DNA from: Linyphia triangularis | Taxonomy: Eukaryota; Arthropoda; Arachnida; Araneae; Linyphiidae | Assembly (NCBI GenBank): GCA_963978545.1 | Contig: OZ021723.1 | Span: 100,782,002-100,846,001, forward strand | Reading direction: 5' to 3' | Length of the DNA: 64,000 bases | Shown here: positions 20,625 to 32,879 of the stretch, in pieces | Layout: the number at the start of each line of letters is the position of its first letter | How positions within the stretch are numbered: the stretch's first letter is position 1 | Notes under the pieces: generated by a model | The model's input: the letters and a program-made list of their open reading frames with translations, nothing else | Databases searched by the model: none | What the model was told of the DNA's origin: nothing | Translations under genes and position numbers: made by a program

Positions 20625-21544
20625 CTTAATCAGGCTAGGATCTACAGCTCAACATGGATTCCAAACCACAACAAAAATCCATTCCTACGCCCAGGATTCA
20701 AACCTCAATCTGCATTTGAAATATGAGCAGATTTCAGGTTGTGTAGAAGTGTTTTCAATTTCAAAATTCATGAAGTGTTACTTCTTGAAAATGTTTTAAA
20801 TACAAATTTGTATATATTTTTTCTATCACAAATGATATTTTTGCTCTTAAATACTATGCTTTTTGTTTGCTGATAATCCTTAAAGAGTCCACTTCACGCT
20901 TTCATGCTAAAGGAAGCAAATAAATAAGCATCAAAATAAGTCAAAACCAGGGTTGTAGTGATAAAACAAAATCTTACCGGTACACAAGTTTCCCGATCGT
21001 GAAACTGAAGCTGGGATTTTTTAATTATACAATGCAAACTTACAATATTTTCATAATTAACTTTACAAAAAAAGCCAAATATTCTTAATTTGCGTAACTT
21101 TCAATAATACAATACATGCATAAAGATTTATGAGTTATTATTAATTAGTTAAAAAATATAAAAAATGGTAGTACGCCGTACCAGCTCTTAAAAAAGTACC
21201 GGGCCCCGATTTACATGGAGTAGAAAGAAACTTTTCGAAAACGTCCATTACTTTTTGACTTTTAACAAAATTTAACTTAATGAAATAATCTTTTTTCCAG
21301 AACAATTAACATATGTTTGTTAAATAATCTATTGTAATATAAAAGACGTGAATTTATTTACTTTTATTCTCTGACGTTCCATTATAGTAGCATATTTCTT
21401 GTAAAATGTCCTTATAATAATCGAACAAAATGAGCAATTAATGTTGATAATTAAAACAAATTTCGCCATATTTGGCTTAAAGTAGTAAAGAGGAAAAATT
21501 TAAGAACACACAAAATGCAAAATTACAATCAGAATTGCTTCTAG

Positions 21545-21704
21545 GATTGCGTGTCAATCAAGATGCCTGTAATCGTCTGAAAGGGCGTGGAAATGGATTT
21601 CATTGGTTGAAGGCTTGGATACTTGGAATTGTGGGAAGGAAGTATCTAAAAATCTTCACTATCCCGGGAGATTCCGTCGGCGAAGGTGTTCACGCTACTC
21701 AGAA
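21545..21704 (+). CDS. Candidate internal exon 1 of an unidentified split gene
   Basis: A 160 bp block, much GC-richer than its surroundings, is bounded by an acceptor (TGCTTCTAG|GATTGC) and a donor (CAGAA|GTAAGA). Only one frame is open through it; the predicted peptide includes NRLKGRGNGFHWLKAW and ends near GEGVHATQ. The frame starts needing one base from the previous exon and ends in phase 2. I recognise no domain. An exon of a decayed gene, or an exon-like transposon remnant, is also possible. Confidence 0.4.
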
Positions 21705-21803
21705 GTAAGAATAGTTTCCTTTGTTCCAAATTTGTTAATTTTTACGTTTAATTTTGCAACTTCTGGAAAATAATAATCGACATGTACATTAAGAAAAACT
21801 TCT

Positions 21804-22006
21804 TTAACCTTTAACTGCTGTATGCGGTCTTACAGACAGCGAGTCATTTTTTGTGGAATGCTTCCATGCCCGTGAATATTTCATCTTCTGTTATACAAAT
21901 TTGTCCGATTCTATGTTTCTTAAATTTTAAACTGACGTTCACCAATTTGTTTGTTGCTCTTTCGCCAAAAATACCAAACCACCCAACCACAGTAGTTAAA
22001 GGTTAA
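21804..22006 (-). mobile_element. TTAA-flanked piggyBac-like MITE, family P1, copy 2
   Basis: The element is 21808-22002 (195 bp) with TTAA at 21804-21807 and 22003-22006. Its left end CCTTTAACTGCTGTATGCGG corresponds to the complement of the right end of copy 1, so it is inserted in the opposite orientation. If the flanking exons are real it lies in the first intron. Confidence 0.85.
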
Positions 22007-22977
22007 CTAATCTTATCCTAATGTTCTTTTTTTTTTTGTTTCTTGGAATATTCTTTAAAAAAATAGAACTTTCTTTAAAAAGTGGCGAGCATTACGTGTA
22101 AAAATCAAACTGTAATTTTATATTTAATTTTTTTTTATTTGTATCCGTTTCCTTGTATAATAATCTTTGATTATTTTACTTGATTACAATAAATTGTGTG
22201 CACGGAATTCACACAATGGAACGATCCTAGAATTTTTTTAAGCCTATTTTTTGTTCAACTAACTTAAAAATTATACTTTAAATTTTTAGATCAAAATAAT
22301 ACATGATTAAAGAATTTTATATTTTAAGTATATTTAAAACAGTACATGGAAAATATAAGGAACGCAGTCATTTTAGAATTTTCTGAATTTCTAAGTTGGA
22401 ATTTACTTGGTCTGGAATTCTCGCTTTACCAAAGTAATCATTAAAAGTTTTATCGAATCTTAATCTCATACGTTTCTATTTTAACTTCTAATAAATTATT
22501 ATCGTCATGTAATGTTTTTTTATTTTTTATCCTCAATCTTCGGTTATTTTACTTGATACGAATAATGTGTAAATTGAATTCTTGTACATTGAAAAATGGA
22601 ACGATCTGAGAATTTTTTTTATTCAAATCAATTTATAGTTTGATTGTATTAAATAATACTTCTTCATATCCTTAGATCAAAATAATACATAATTTAAGAA
22701 TTTTATACTTCAAATATTTAAATTGAATTCATTTTGGAATTTTGTTAACTTTTTTTTTTGTATTAGATCAGCAAACTTTACTAATCTACAAGTTATTCCA
22801 AAAAAACAAAAATTACTCGTGTAATAGAATATTAAATCAATTCTATCTTTTGTATATTATCGAAAATGTTTCTTAAAAGATCATTTATTAATTTTAGCAA
22901 TTACATGGTTATATTAAGTTAAATTTACCTGTCATAAAAAATATTTTCGTTTATTTTTGGTGTGTATGTATTCTTAG

Positions 22978-23057
22978 CCTCCAGTTAAACCTAAAGAACC
23001 ATGGTACCTCCCCAAAGAAGGCCTTTCTTCTGTTTACTGGAACGCAGCATCGGCCCG
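22978..23057 (+). CDS. Candidate internal exon 2 of an unidentified split gene
   Basis: An 80 bp GC-richer block preceded by ATTCTTAG and followed by G|GTGATT. Joined to exon 1 (phase 2), the frame is open and includes KNHGTSPKKAFLLFTG; the exon ends in phase 1. A second frame (with PWYLPKEGLSSVYWNA) is also open, so the frame choice rests on the phase chain. Without splicing, the first frame would continue to a stop at about 23109. No domain recognised. Confidence 0.35.
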
Positions 23058-23390
23058 GTGATTTTAGATTTATGCCAGCCCAAATTTTCAATATAATCGT
23101 TAATCAACGTTAGTAATTATAGTTAATAATAAAATAATTCCAACAATTAATTAATCAATTGTAATAATTAGCATATTTTATTAGTATTTAAATATTTATA
23201 TTTACTAATTATTTTCAATAATTAGTTATATTATAGTTTTCAATAATTTTAAAGTTTTATTAATTTTAATAATTGAGTTGTAATAATTAGTTTAATTATT
23301 AAGGAATCACTCCTAATTTCACATTAATTTTATTGACTTCAATGCACTTTGACATTCTTAGTTTTGCATTTCAGATTTTTCAACCAAGTT

Positions 23391-23595
23391 CACTCAAAGC
23401 TCAAGCCCACCTGATGGCTGTAGGGTTAGCTCTCTGGATTCTCGTGCCAAAGATGTCGGGTTCGAATCCCGGTTTAGGCATGGATGTTCGTTGTGGTTCG
23501 GAATCCACGTTAAGCTGTAGGTCCTGGCCTGATCAGCCGTTATTGTGCACAAGTATAGGTCGTTGAGCGCACAAACCAAAGCACTCAAAGTTCAA
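23391..23595 (+). mobile_element. SINE family B, full copy with TSD
   Basis: The SINE occupies about 23405-23581. Flanking repeats cactcaaagctcaa (23391-23404) and cactcaaagttcaa (23582-23595) match at 13 of 14 positions. The B box is perfect (GGGTTCGAATCCCGG) and the 3' end reads TTGAGCGCACAAACCAAAG. Confidence 0.87.
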
Positions 23596-23992
23596 AGTAG
23601 GAAATAGCAGATAGAATAGTGTGATTTAATTAAACTGATTGCTAAAACAATTCAATTATTAAAATTGATAAATGAAACTGTTTAATAATTTAAATTTAAT
23701 TTTTAAATATATTTAAATATAAAATATTTAAATAATAAAGTATATTAAATTTTAAATTATTTATTTAAATCATTTTATTAATGATTATTATTAAAATTTG
23801 ATAAATGATAGTGAATTTAATTTATTTTTGTTATTACTGTGTCTTAAGTTTTGGCAAATTTTATAATCGCCAAATGAAAAATTGAAAAAATATTCTATAC
23901 AACTGTTTCAAAGTATTTATTTTTTTTTTTTTTTTTATTCCAAAAATAAAAAAAAGTATGGGTGATAATTTTTTCTTCTTTGCCATTTCCAG

Positions 23993-24102
23993 TATGTCCA
24001 AGTATGCAGTATTGTGAAGACCCAGACTCCTGGATGGAACGAAAATTTCTCGTACTTGTGTACTCCTACTTGGCTCCTTTGGGATCAACTCTTCAATTGG
24101 GG
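23993..24102 (+). CDS. Candidate internal exon 3 of an unidentified split gene
   Basis: This has the best splice signals of the set: a pyrimidine-rich tract ending TTTGCCATTTCCAG| and the donor GGGG|GTAAGTGT. With phase 1 from exon 2 the frame is open (including CEDPDSWMERKFLVLVYS) and ends in phase 0. Another open frame contains KTQTPGWNENF, which recalls the P-x-W-N-E-x-F part of C2 domains. That resemblance is weak and does not fit the phase chain. Confidence 0.42.
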
Positions 24103-24261
24103 GTAAGTGTTTGAAGAAAAAGATGACTAGCATCAGGAAATTAGTGGGTGAGTCGAACACATTTGTATTTTTTAAACTATTGGGACCTTGCAGCAGCAAA
24201 TTGGCTTGCATTTATTTAATAAATAAAATAGTTCCAACTTGTAACCCTATTGCAGTAATAT

Positions 24262-24319
24262 ACAGTAATTTACTGTAATTTAAATAATACTCAGGTGATT
24301 ATAAGTATATAATCACCTG
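24262..24319. repeat. Two adjacent perfect palindromes
   Basis: CAGGTGATTATA-AGTA-TATAATCACCTG (24292-24319) has 12 bp perfect arms with a CAGGTG E-box at each end. Just before it is ACAGTAATTTACTGT (24262-24277). Their function is not evident. Confidence 0.7.
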
Positions 24320-24504
24320 GGGATTATAGGTGATATAAACTTATCAAAAAACATATGGTCCCTTTAGTTCATCTGTGACATGCTTTATTTTGCATGACAT
24401 CATTTGTGTAGATTTTGCTTAACCCAAGGTAACTAAACTGAAACAGCTTTTGCGAATTAAAGGGATTCCTGCAGTGCTCGCAATAACTAGTAAAATGATT
24501 CTCC

Positions 24505-24600
24505 TAAAGGTGACTTGTGTAAGCTGTGGGATTAACAATCTTGACTTTGCCTACTAAAGGTGCTGGGATCGAATCCTGGGTTAGGCATAGCTGTTCGTTC
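24505..24600 (+). mobile_element. SINE family B, head fragment
   Basis: Degraded tRNA-like head ending in GGGATCGAATCCTGGGTTAG and the first part of the body (GGCATAGCTGTTCGTT). The rest is lost. Confidence 0.6.
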
Positions 24601-25867
24601 AATTCGTTTTTAAAAATGTGTTTTAATTCATATTTTATGAGTCAAATGACTAGTTAAACTTTTTAATTAATTTAAGTTTAGTTATCTTGGGAAGTAAATG
24701 GTATAGTAATGAAATTTATTGCTAATTGTCTTTTTGAAAAAAAAATATTGTTTAAGTGTGTAAGGTGTTAAGTGTGTAGTTACAAAAATCAATCATTTCT
24801 ATCTGTTTCTGAATACAGGATTTGTTGAATTCTGTTACTATACTGACCCTTTAAATTCATTGGCCATAACTGACTTTTGTGGCTCCCTAATTTCAAACCT
24901 TTTGATACTATTAGTAGACAGTTTTTTGTAGTCAACGTTGGTTGCAGTAAGTGGTTTGAAGTAAGCGGGTTTCTGTAGTGAGGGAGAGGGGGGGGGGGGG
25001 AAATATTTTTTTTACTTCCTTTTATTTGTAACTGAACAGTGTTTAAACTAGAACACAAAAATTATTTTAGCAATAAAGTTGCTCAAATCAGAATTTTTCT
25101 TTTAGTAAAATGATTATGAGCGACATCTCTTAAAGATTAATCTAAAAGAATCCGTATTAATTAAGAAACTTTTTAAAGTAAAATCTCTATACATTTCAAT
25201 AAAAATTTAATAAATTTTAATAAAAACGTAAGATATTTAATAAACGTATTCCGATACTTTCTCGACTTTTTTTCCTTCCTTTTTTTGTCAAATGAAAATT
25301 TTTTGTTTCACAAAATTGTAATTTTTCTAGTTTTCCGGTTAAATATTAGAGCATAAATTACATGTTTGAATTTCAGAATTTAAAAAGTTCTTTAGCTTCC
25401 TGCTTAAAAAGCGAATATGGTTTTAACTCTGCCGGCTGTGCAAGAACCAGAATTTTTCAGATTAACAAATGTCATTTCCCCAATTATTATTTCCCAATTT
25501 TTGTTTTAAATTAGTTCTCTAGTTCAATTTTTTTTTTAATTGTGATTAAGTTATTTGAAATATTAATAAAAAAAAATATCCATTCACTTTTATTAATTCG
25601 TTTGGTTAATTTGATAAAGCACTTCTTCCTCCATTTTCAAACTGCTTCCTGAGCCGACGTTGACTGCATAAAAGCTCTTTATAGTTCAAATAGATCGTGA
25701 CTGCAGGTTTTGTTTTGTTAAAAATCAAACCTCGTTCTTGTTGTATTCGGATACGGAATTCAACAACTGCCGAGAGTTAACCGTGGTGCTTCACTGCAGG
25801 GTTGATATGCAAATAAAACCGAGGTCAAATCATCGTAATTGTGCATTTCCCAAAATTTCGACTTCAG

Positions 25868-26052
25868 GATCGCCACTGCCGCTTCCAATGCATCGTTTTG
25901 GAGGATGTCGCTCTTGGACGTAACTCTGTGCCAAAATGTTCTGTGCGTCGATTTTGGGGGTCGGGGAGGGGGGGGAGTTGTTTCTGGGATTTACGGCCAA
26001 ATTCCAACGCACGTTTTGGGAATCGGGAGGATTTGTTTGGGAACTGGGATGA
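25868..26052 (+). CDS. Candidate internal exon 4 of an unidentified split gene
   Basis: A 185 bp strongly GC-rich block between CGACTTCAG| and GATGA|GTAAGTC. Starting in phase 0, as exon 3 predicts, the frame is open for 61 codons (including FQCIVLEDVALGRNSVPK and NREDLFGNWDE) and ends in phase 2. A second plus frame and a minus frame are also open. The run GGGGAGGGGGGGGAG around 25963 could hide a sequencing length error. No domain recognised and no following exon found. Confidence 0.38.
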
Positions 26053-26124
26053 GTAAGTCTCGGTTGTTTTTTCCCTGATGCTATCGGAGATGGTGATGTC
26101 CGAAATGTTCGGGGAAACGGTTAA

Positions 26125-26905
26125 CATGGTTTGTACGTTTTTAAAAAACCTTTGCAAGTGCTTGAAAAAAAAATCTTTCCTTTTCAAGTGCTTGAAAACC
26201 TTGAATTCTGTAAAAATACATTTAAAAGTGCTTGAATTTAATTTTATTTTCTAAAAATGTAGAATCTTAAAAAATTTTAGTCAATAAAGTGACAAAGGAG
26301 GTGCATGAAATTGAAAACGGATTTTTAGATACTGAAATACTATGGACATTGAAAATCATAAAAAATCATGGCTCTTATGAATTTAATGAAAATGTTGATA
26401 AATTATGTAACTGCATGCTCGCCTATAGCGTGATTGCATCTACATTCTAAATTTTCATATGGAGAAAAAAACTGTATATTATACAGCATTTGTAATCGAG
26501 CCTTCAGAGTAGATTGGAAGACAGTTTAATCAATAAGACTTTTGTATTATTTAACAAAAGTCTCAATATGATGAAACAAGACAATCAAATGGATGTTCGC
26601 ATCCGATATTGGCGTAATTACCAAGTGCGTACTATCCACTTCACTTCTGTTTTTATGGGACACAGTACTGCTTCTGATATATATATTAGGTTTCTTTTTT
26701 TTTTTTTCAATTGTAACCTTAAATTTTTCTTTCATTGAAACCTAAAAAAGAAATTTTTTTTGTAATAAGTTGATTTGAACATGCACCGTTGGCCAATAAA
26801 AAATAGTTTGGATTTTTTAAAAATGTATTTATGTTCATAACCCATCCTTGAAAAGTGCTTAAAAAGCCCTTGAAATTTTTTCTCCTTCAAGTGTACGAAC
26901 CATGG
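26125..26905. mobile_element. Non-autonomous DNA element with CATGG ends
   Basis: The left end CATGGTTTGTACG and the right end CGAACCATGG (complement CCATGGTTCGTACAC) form inverted repeats. Inside, near the ends, are repeated AAGTGCTTGAA motifs and AGCCCTTGAAATTTTT, a composition shared with the block at 42325-42760. No coding capacity. The interior also holds AT-rich DNA without features. Confidence 0.55.
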
Positions 26906-28740
26906 CAAGTTCTTCTCCGAAAGAGGATATCTGAACAGATACCTTCGCTACGTGAAAGAGCAATTGCATGTACAGAAATATTCTGAGAAAGGTATCATAA
27001 ATAAGGGTGATGTCGAACACTATTAATGTAAAAATCTAGTGTGGATCATTGTCGAACATATTTTTGACTTGGAAACTTAAATGGAAACTTCTTTGAGGAT
27101 CAACCCTAAAGTGTTAAAAAACAGTTGCTTGTATATATATATTTTTTTCCCATGCTGTTCCGAATCACGTTGCAGTTAATGTTAAAAAGAGAAACCCTAA
27201 GTTATACTGACAACTTGGTTGAAAAAAAAATAATTTTTTTTTATACTTATTTCGAAAGTAAAATATATTGAGAGTACATTGTAATAATTTTAAACCGAAA
27301 TTCAAAATATTGATGAAGTTATAATGAATATTTGAGAGTCTCTCGTTGTTCAGCATCTGTTCTTGAAACTTTAAACACGTTTTTTCGGTCGGCCCTATTC
27401 GGCCCGGGTGAAAAAAAATTCTATCTGACCGTTTGCTTTGAAAATTTTATGTTATTTTTCCCATTAATAGTTCTCGTTTGGAATAGGATCTTTTTTTTTC
27501 ATCTCTAACTTTTCATTTTACAGCCCGATTTGTGCCCTGGAAAAAATCACTTATTTTTCAAAGTCCGCCATTTTGTTATTTTCAAATAAAATGTAATAAC
27601 CCTAGTTCCAACGAGAACAACATTTCTATAGATTGATAATCAATTAGTTTTTTGTTTTTTTTACTTGAGATATCTGTAAAAGCCAAAATCACGGGGGCTA
27701 TCCACGTACCTTTTTTTTAGGCGCCGACTTAGATGAATAAAAATAATATTAAAACGTTTTTAAGTCAAATGTCTTTTTGTATCCATTAGATGCCAATAAT
27801 AACATACAAAATAAACAATTGAATGTTATGGAATTTTTTTTATGGGAAAGTAAATACTTAAAAAAAAAACGTGCAAGTTACCAGACTACTACCTTAACTT
27901 TTGGCTTCAGGGGTTGTGGGTCCAATTTTTGCATAAAAAAAAATATACAAAAATCATGCCACAGCATTTTTTTCATTGCTTTCGAAAATGAAATCATTTA
28001 TATGTGTATCACCTTACTTACTGTTCACTGTGTTGTTACTGCCTCATTCTGTTACTGCATTCAGAAGAAAGCATCTGCTATAAAATATGTCGCGTCTTCC
28101 GACTTGAGACATAGCCACGAGTGACTAGCCAAGAAAGATGGTCTGGGAGTAAAATACATTTAAAATCTAAATTTTAAAATCTTGCTTTCTACTTATGAAA
28201 GCGTAGTTGATCTAATTTCATAAAGCTTTTATTGTCTTTGAATTCGTGACCCTGACATTGCTTCTACAACCAAAATAAGGAAAATTCTTTTGTAAACACT
28301 AGTTCCTCGATTAATGTCCTTAATATTCATTTACTGGAAGATAATTTAGTCAAATATGCGCAGCAATGACACTTCCTGAACACATACATTTCACCAATTT
28401 TGGACCTAAGGACAAAATTACACTTGAAGGAATCTCCGTAAATCTTAATATCGTTACAAGCACTTGCCAAGTTTATCATTCTTTGATGTCCACAGTTGAT
28501 ATTGAATCACAAATGATAAATACTTCAGAGTCCCCTTGTGCAAAAGCACAATAAATACATTTGAATTAACTCTGCATCTATGATTGCATTCTTGTAGCTA
28601 ATTTTCCAAGCATGTTTTGCGTGTAAATAAAGTGTTAATGAAGCCTCTTCTTGGTAACATGGCCAAAGAGCAGATGCATTAAGTGTTTTTGTTACTGCAT
28701 TATCATACTTCACTTTAACCTCCGGTATCTGAAGTCTACT
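26906..28740. other. Mostly non-coding; one GC-richer block at its start
   Basis: The block at 26905-26990 (reading GGCAAGTTCTTCTCCGAAAG onward) is open in one frame with FFSERGYLNRYLRYVK and ends before GAAAG|GTATCA, so it could be another exon, but no acceptor in the right phase was found. The rest, including a 115-codon frame at 27777-28124, shows nothing I recognise. Confidence 0.35.
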
Positions 28741-28743
28741 TAA

Positions 28744-29131
28744 TACAGATAATGAAAATCAGGGAAATGTCGGGAAGCTTTCTGATTCTGGAAAATATTA
28801 GGGAAATTTTTAAAATCTCGAAAATCGGGGAAATTTTCTTTGTTTTAAACTCATGTTTTCATATTCATCCATATTTTGGCGCCACTTGCTCGGAGAATTG
28901 TGGTGGTAATCACTAGAATTTAATGTATGGAATAATTTAAACTGTTCATTACCACCAAAACTATTAAAAAAAAAATAGCATTTTATCTCTTTAGCATACA
29001 TGCTCTATTTGATCAGAGTTTATAAATCTTGGAAAAATTGGGAAAAATTTATAAAAAGTTTGCTGTAAAATCATAGAATTTCTTAGAAATGTATCGGGGA
29101 ATTTTTCTCCTTGAATTTTGTAGCCACCCTG
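28744..29131 (+). mobile_element. MITE family G, copy 1
   Basis: It matches 43950-44357 and 47533-47957. Shared landmarks are GGGAAATGTCGGGAAGCTTT, the TTCATCCATATTTTGGCG block, TAATTTAAACTGTTCATTAC and the right end TTGTAGCCACCCTG. The left terminus is less complete than in the other copies. Non-coding. Confidence 0.78.
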
Positions 29132-29546
29132 TAATAGAAACATAATTTTTTGTATTTTTATTTTGTAGTTCATAGTCATAACATACATATTTAAAATGGT
29201 GGTGATACTATTTCTCTCCCTTCCCAAAATCAATTTCCGTATCAATATCCTTGCCTAGTTACAAGTTTAAAAAATTGTACAAATCTTTCGCCTAAAAAGT
29301 GAATATTGAAAGTTGTTTTGGTATAGTTTTGAAAATAAAATAGACTGTAAGAAAAATTATTTCGTATTACATCTAACTGATTTGACTGTGGCATTCTGTA
29401 CAAACTGCATTTTATGAAACTGCTGTGGAAGGTATTTTGCATTTCTTTCTGCACACTAATGCTACTTGCATAAAACATCATATACTAATTATAAGCCCTT
29501 ATTTGTTACTAAACAAATAATCAGGATTCGTCTGTAGGCTCTAGGC

Positions 29547-31577
29547 CAGGGGGTCGGCAACCTATTGAAACGGAAGAGCTAAAAGTTACAATTTACAAAA
29601 TTTTCCCAGTTTTTAAATAGGCACTAAAAATTTTCGGTTTAATATAATATTTGCTTATATATATTTGATTTTTTTATTTAAAGTAAAAGGCTTTAAATAC
29701 GGAATAATATTTATTCATTTAAAATCACAAATGTAAAATAAAATCTGGCTTATTACTTGTTGTTTTAAGTTTCAAGCATGACTAGATTTTTATTTGTTAG
29801 TTGATTTCTAACTTTACTTTTTATTATATTCATGTAAGAGAACGCTTGCTCGCACGAATATGTCGACCTGAAGATCGTCAGCCCTGCATATGCCAATTTC
29901 TTCACCTTACTGTAGCATTCTGGAAGACTATTTCATGCGCCGAATATGAGGGTCACAATTCGCAGAATTTCTTTTAGAGCTGTCCACTTGTGCGCCTGCA
30001 TTTCTGGACTTCCAACTTGCTCTTGAGTTCTGTGAACTTGCCACTGCACAAGTCTTTGGTTTCCGAATCCAGCAATTGCATTTGAAGCTATCCAGCATCA
30101 ATTCCCAATGGTTCAATGTTAATCTCATTTGTATTTGTGTTGAGGATTTACTATAAACGTGAGAGTACTTTTTTGTTGTTTTGAATTGCATGAATCTCAG
30201 CAAATTCATCCTTCATGTTTTTTAAAGTTATACTGAAGTAATTCATGTCAATAGTTGCACTGGTCTCATAGCGATACTGCTTCAGATTTTTAAAATGAAG
30301 TAATTTACCGCTTTCTGTGTCTTCAACAAAAAGTATTTTTTTTTCGAAACAAACTAGCTCCTAAAGCAAGGCATAGGCTGGTTTGCCCTTTCCTTGCAGT
30401 TTTAGATTTAGTTCATTAAGTTTCATTGTGGTATCTACCATGAAGTTGAATTTTTGCAGCCATTTGTCTTCTTCCAATTCATTGAGGAATATTTTTATTT
30501 CAGTCAAGCAAAACGTTGCTATAACCTCTGGAAAGCCATCACACTTTATTGTGCAGAAGTAGGTCAGAAAATTGGCTATCTATTTCTTCAAGGAAATATT
30601 TAAACTGGTGATGGTAGAGTGCTTTTGCCAATATGCTGTTTATAATCTTAATTACCAACTTTGTGACCTCGACTATTTCGGCGCAAAACGCTTCTTGATG
30701 AATTATGCAGTGAAACATTAGAATTTCATGGTTTTTTTTCTTTTCTGAAGAATTGATGTTAACCCTCTATGTATTCCTCTCATACTTCTGACTCTGTCAG
30801 TTGCTATAGAAACGATTTTATTTATATCTATTCCATTGTCTTCCAGGCATTTTTGCACAGCATTTGCTATATCTTCTCCACAAGTTTGCTCTCCCTGAGG
30901 GCAGTAGCAATCCTTGCAGTTCTTTTGGACCTTGGGACGACGTGCTGTGTCTTTTTTATGTCGCAAGACTCGTAGCAAGTGATAAGGTAGAAGCCAGTTG
31001 AATGTCTTCCACTTGCTTATGTGTTACATTTGAAGACATTTTAGCAGTTCTATCTTGTACTAAATTAGTAGATGATGGCAAATCTTTGATTTTTTTTTTC
31101 ATGATTTCTGCTTTGTTTTTAAAATCCCGAAACAGTTCTTCAGATGCACGTATAAAACAATCATTGATTTACTCACCATCTGTGAATGGTTTTCCTCTTT
31201 TTGCATTTTCTAATGATATTGCAAAGCTTGCCAGATTTACATTATTGGAAGATTGCGTCCAGTTACTTAGCATTCAACTTTACTTTTTTTTTTTGTGGAG
31301 ATCTTCAACAGCTTTTTTTCGTGCGTCACCGTTTGGATGTTTACCAGCAAAATGGGTATGTTTTGTAAAGTCTCTCCGAATTTGACTTATTGTGTGCGAG
31401 TTTTTCGTGGCAAATGAGAATTTACGATTATGAAAATCAAAGCTATTGAGAAATTAAGTACTTAAAAATATATTTACTTTTTTTTTAAGGGTTTTGATTA
31501 TAAATTATGAATTTTTTCGTATGGAACTGGAGAGCCACAAATATACCATCAAAAGAACCGCAGGTTGCCGACCCCTG
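29547..31577 (-). mobile_element. hAT transposon (GTF2IRD2/ZBED-like), inactive, with both ends
   Basis: Ends are CAGGGGGTCGGCAACCT and, on the complement of the right end, CAGGGGTCGGCAACCT. Flanking 8 bp are ctctaggc (29539-29546) and ctctagag (31578-31585), matching at six of eight positions as an aged hAT target duplication. The 2031 bp body carries a broken transposase gene on the minus strand. Both ends present plus a decayed gene indicate a dead former autonomous copy. Confidence 0.85.
29930..31440 (-). pseudogene. hAT transposase pseudogene
   Basis: Several minus-strand frames give parts of a hAT transposase of the type also domesticated as GTF2IRD2 and ZBED genes. About 30895-30720 gives CGEDIANAVQKCLEDNGID and SIATDRVRSMRG (canonical TDGAxSM, here TDRVRSM). 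About 30720-30560 gives MFHCIIHQEAFCAEIVEV and LLLHNKV*WLSRG, the conserved H-x3-H-Q-E and W-L-S-R-G blocks. The frames are interrupted by several stops and shifts, and the D-to-R change next to the catalytic aspartate site also indicates loss of function. I describe the breaks only. Confidence 0.82.
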
Positions 31578-31599
31578 CTCTAGAGCAACCGAAATCAAA

Positions 31600-32875
31600 T
31601 TTGACCCTCATTGTTTTTTTTTAATAAATATGTTCCACTAAAGCAGTATAATTGTGTTTAGTATTTTTTACAGTTTACAGAGTTAGAATACAACACCTTC
31701 AGTATAAATATAATATTCTATGTTAATGACAGTGTATATAAAATTAAGAATTTAAGTTATTGTTACACAAGTAAATGTGAACATGAAATTTTTATTTGAT
31801 AATTAAAAAAAAGGACCCCTGGAAAGTGGATGGAAGGAGGCCGTAAATAAGGCCCTACATACAGTTAGGCCCTACATGATTATAAATTATGCAGAAATTT
31901 TTTTTTTAAAAAGTTGAGTGAAATACTCTTAATGTATTCTACATTATGCAATATCAATTGTATTGTCTGAAATCACTTGCTTTTCAGCTTTTGCTGTTTC
32001 CTGAAGTTGTTCTCAAATAACTATATATTGTAATATATTTTACAACATTGCGTTTGCTTATTGCCCTTTGGAGAACATAAACTTGTATAGCTGCAGCAAC
32101 TAGTAGTAGTTCCGTAAACAATATGGTTGATGTTTTGTGAAAATGATAATTCTTTAATTTGAAATTAAATGAATACATTGATAATATTGCGGCATCCCTA
32201 ATTTCTCTATGCTACATTTATTTACGATTTTTTCGCAATTTCATAATTATGATTTCAAATTTTGTAGATCAGTGATGAATGAATTAAAGTCTAAGTTCAC
32301 CATGCTGCATTATCATATTGTCAAGATTAGTTATGCAGTTGTACATGCCTTTTGTATGCATCCCCTTTTGTAAATAAAATATTGTGAATTGCGCTTTTCA
32401 AAGGAGTTAGGATGTACGCTTTGAATATTAGCTTCATCTTCTAATTACACTTTCAAACAAGCAAATGTTCCCAATATTTTAAGCATTATTCAGCACTTGG
32501 CAACAACATTATTCTCAAATAAAAGTTAAAAATTTATTTAAAAATTAAACTCTATTAAAGTTGTAATTGTTTGGTTCGTATTTCATTGAATAAAGAAAAA
32601 TAATTATTTTTTAAACAAAAGAAATGTGTATACAAGTATTTGGACATTTATTAGTCTCAGTCAGCACCCTTTTTATTTTTTAATTCATTAAAAATTTGTG
32701 AATATTTAAAAAAATTATAACTTTGGGGGTTAGGAAGAAAAATCAGTATCAAAATCGTCACCCTTTATGGGCATTCCCCTGGCCAAAAGCTGTACATCTC
32801 AATCTCACTATAAAGTTGCTTATATGTTTAAGTTACGAGGAAAACTTAGTTACAAATACAAAAGGAGTCTACCAA
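31600..32875. other. AT-rich non-coding stretch
   Basis: No gene or element boundary recognised. Confidence 0.45.
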
Positions 32876-32879
32876 CTTC

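Noticed and set aside
24010..24060. C2 domain (ferlin-like) from KTQTPGWNENF in exon 3
   Set aside because: The match is a short motif in a frame that does not fit the splice-phase chain, and the neighbouring exons give no supporting C2 sequence.
25864..26187. 107-codon minus-strand open frame
   Set aside because: It overlaps the better supported plus-strand exon candidate and has no splice signals or motif of its own.
26891..26990. Exon starting after CCTTCAAG at 26890
   Set aside because: The apparent acceptor and the first bases (TGTACGAACCATGG) are the right end of a DNA element with a matching left end at 26125, and the phase from exon 4 leads to a stop.
27777..28124. 115-codon open frame
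   Set aside because: Low-complexity, AT-driven composition with Lys/Asn and Phe/Ile runs; no motif.
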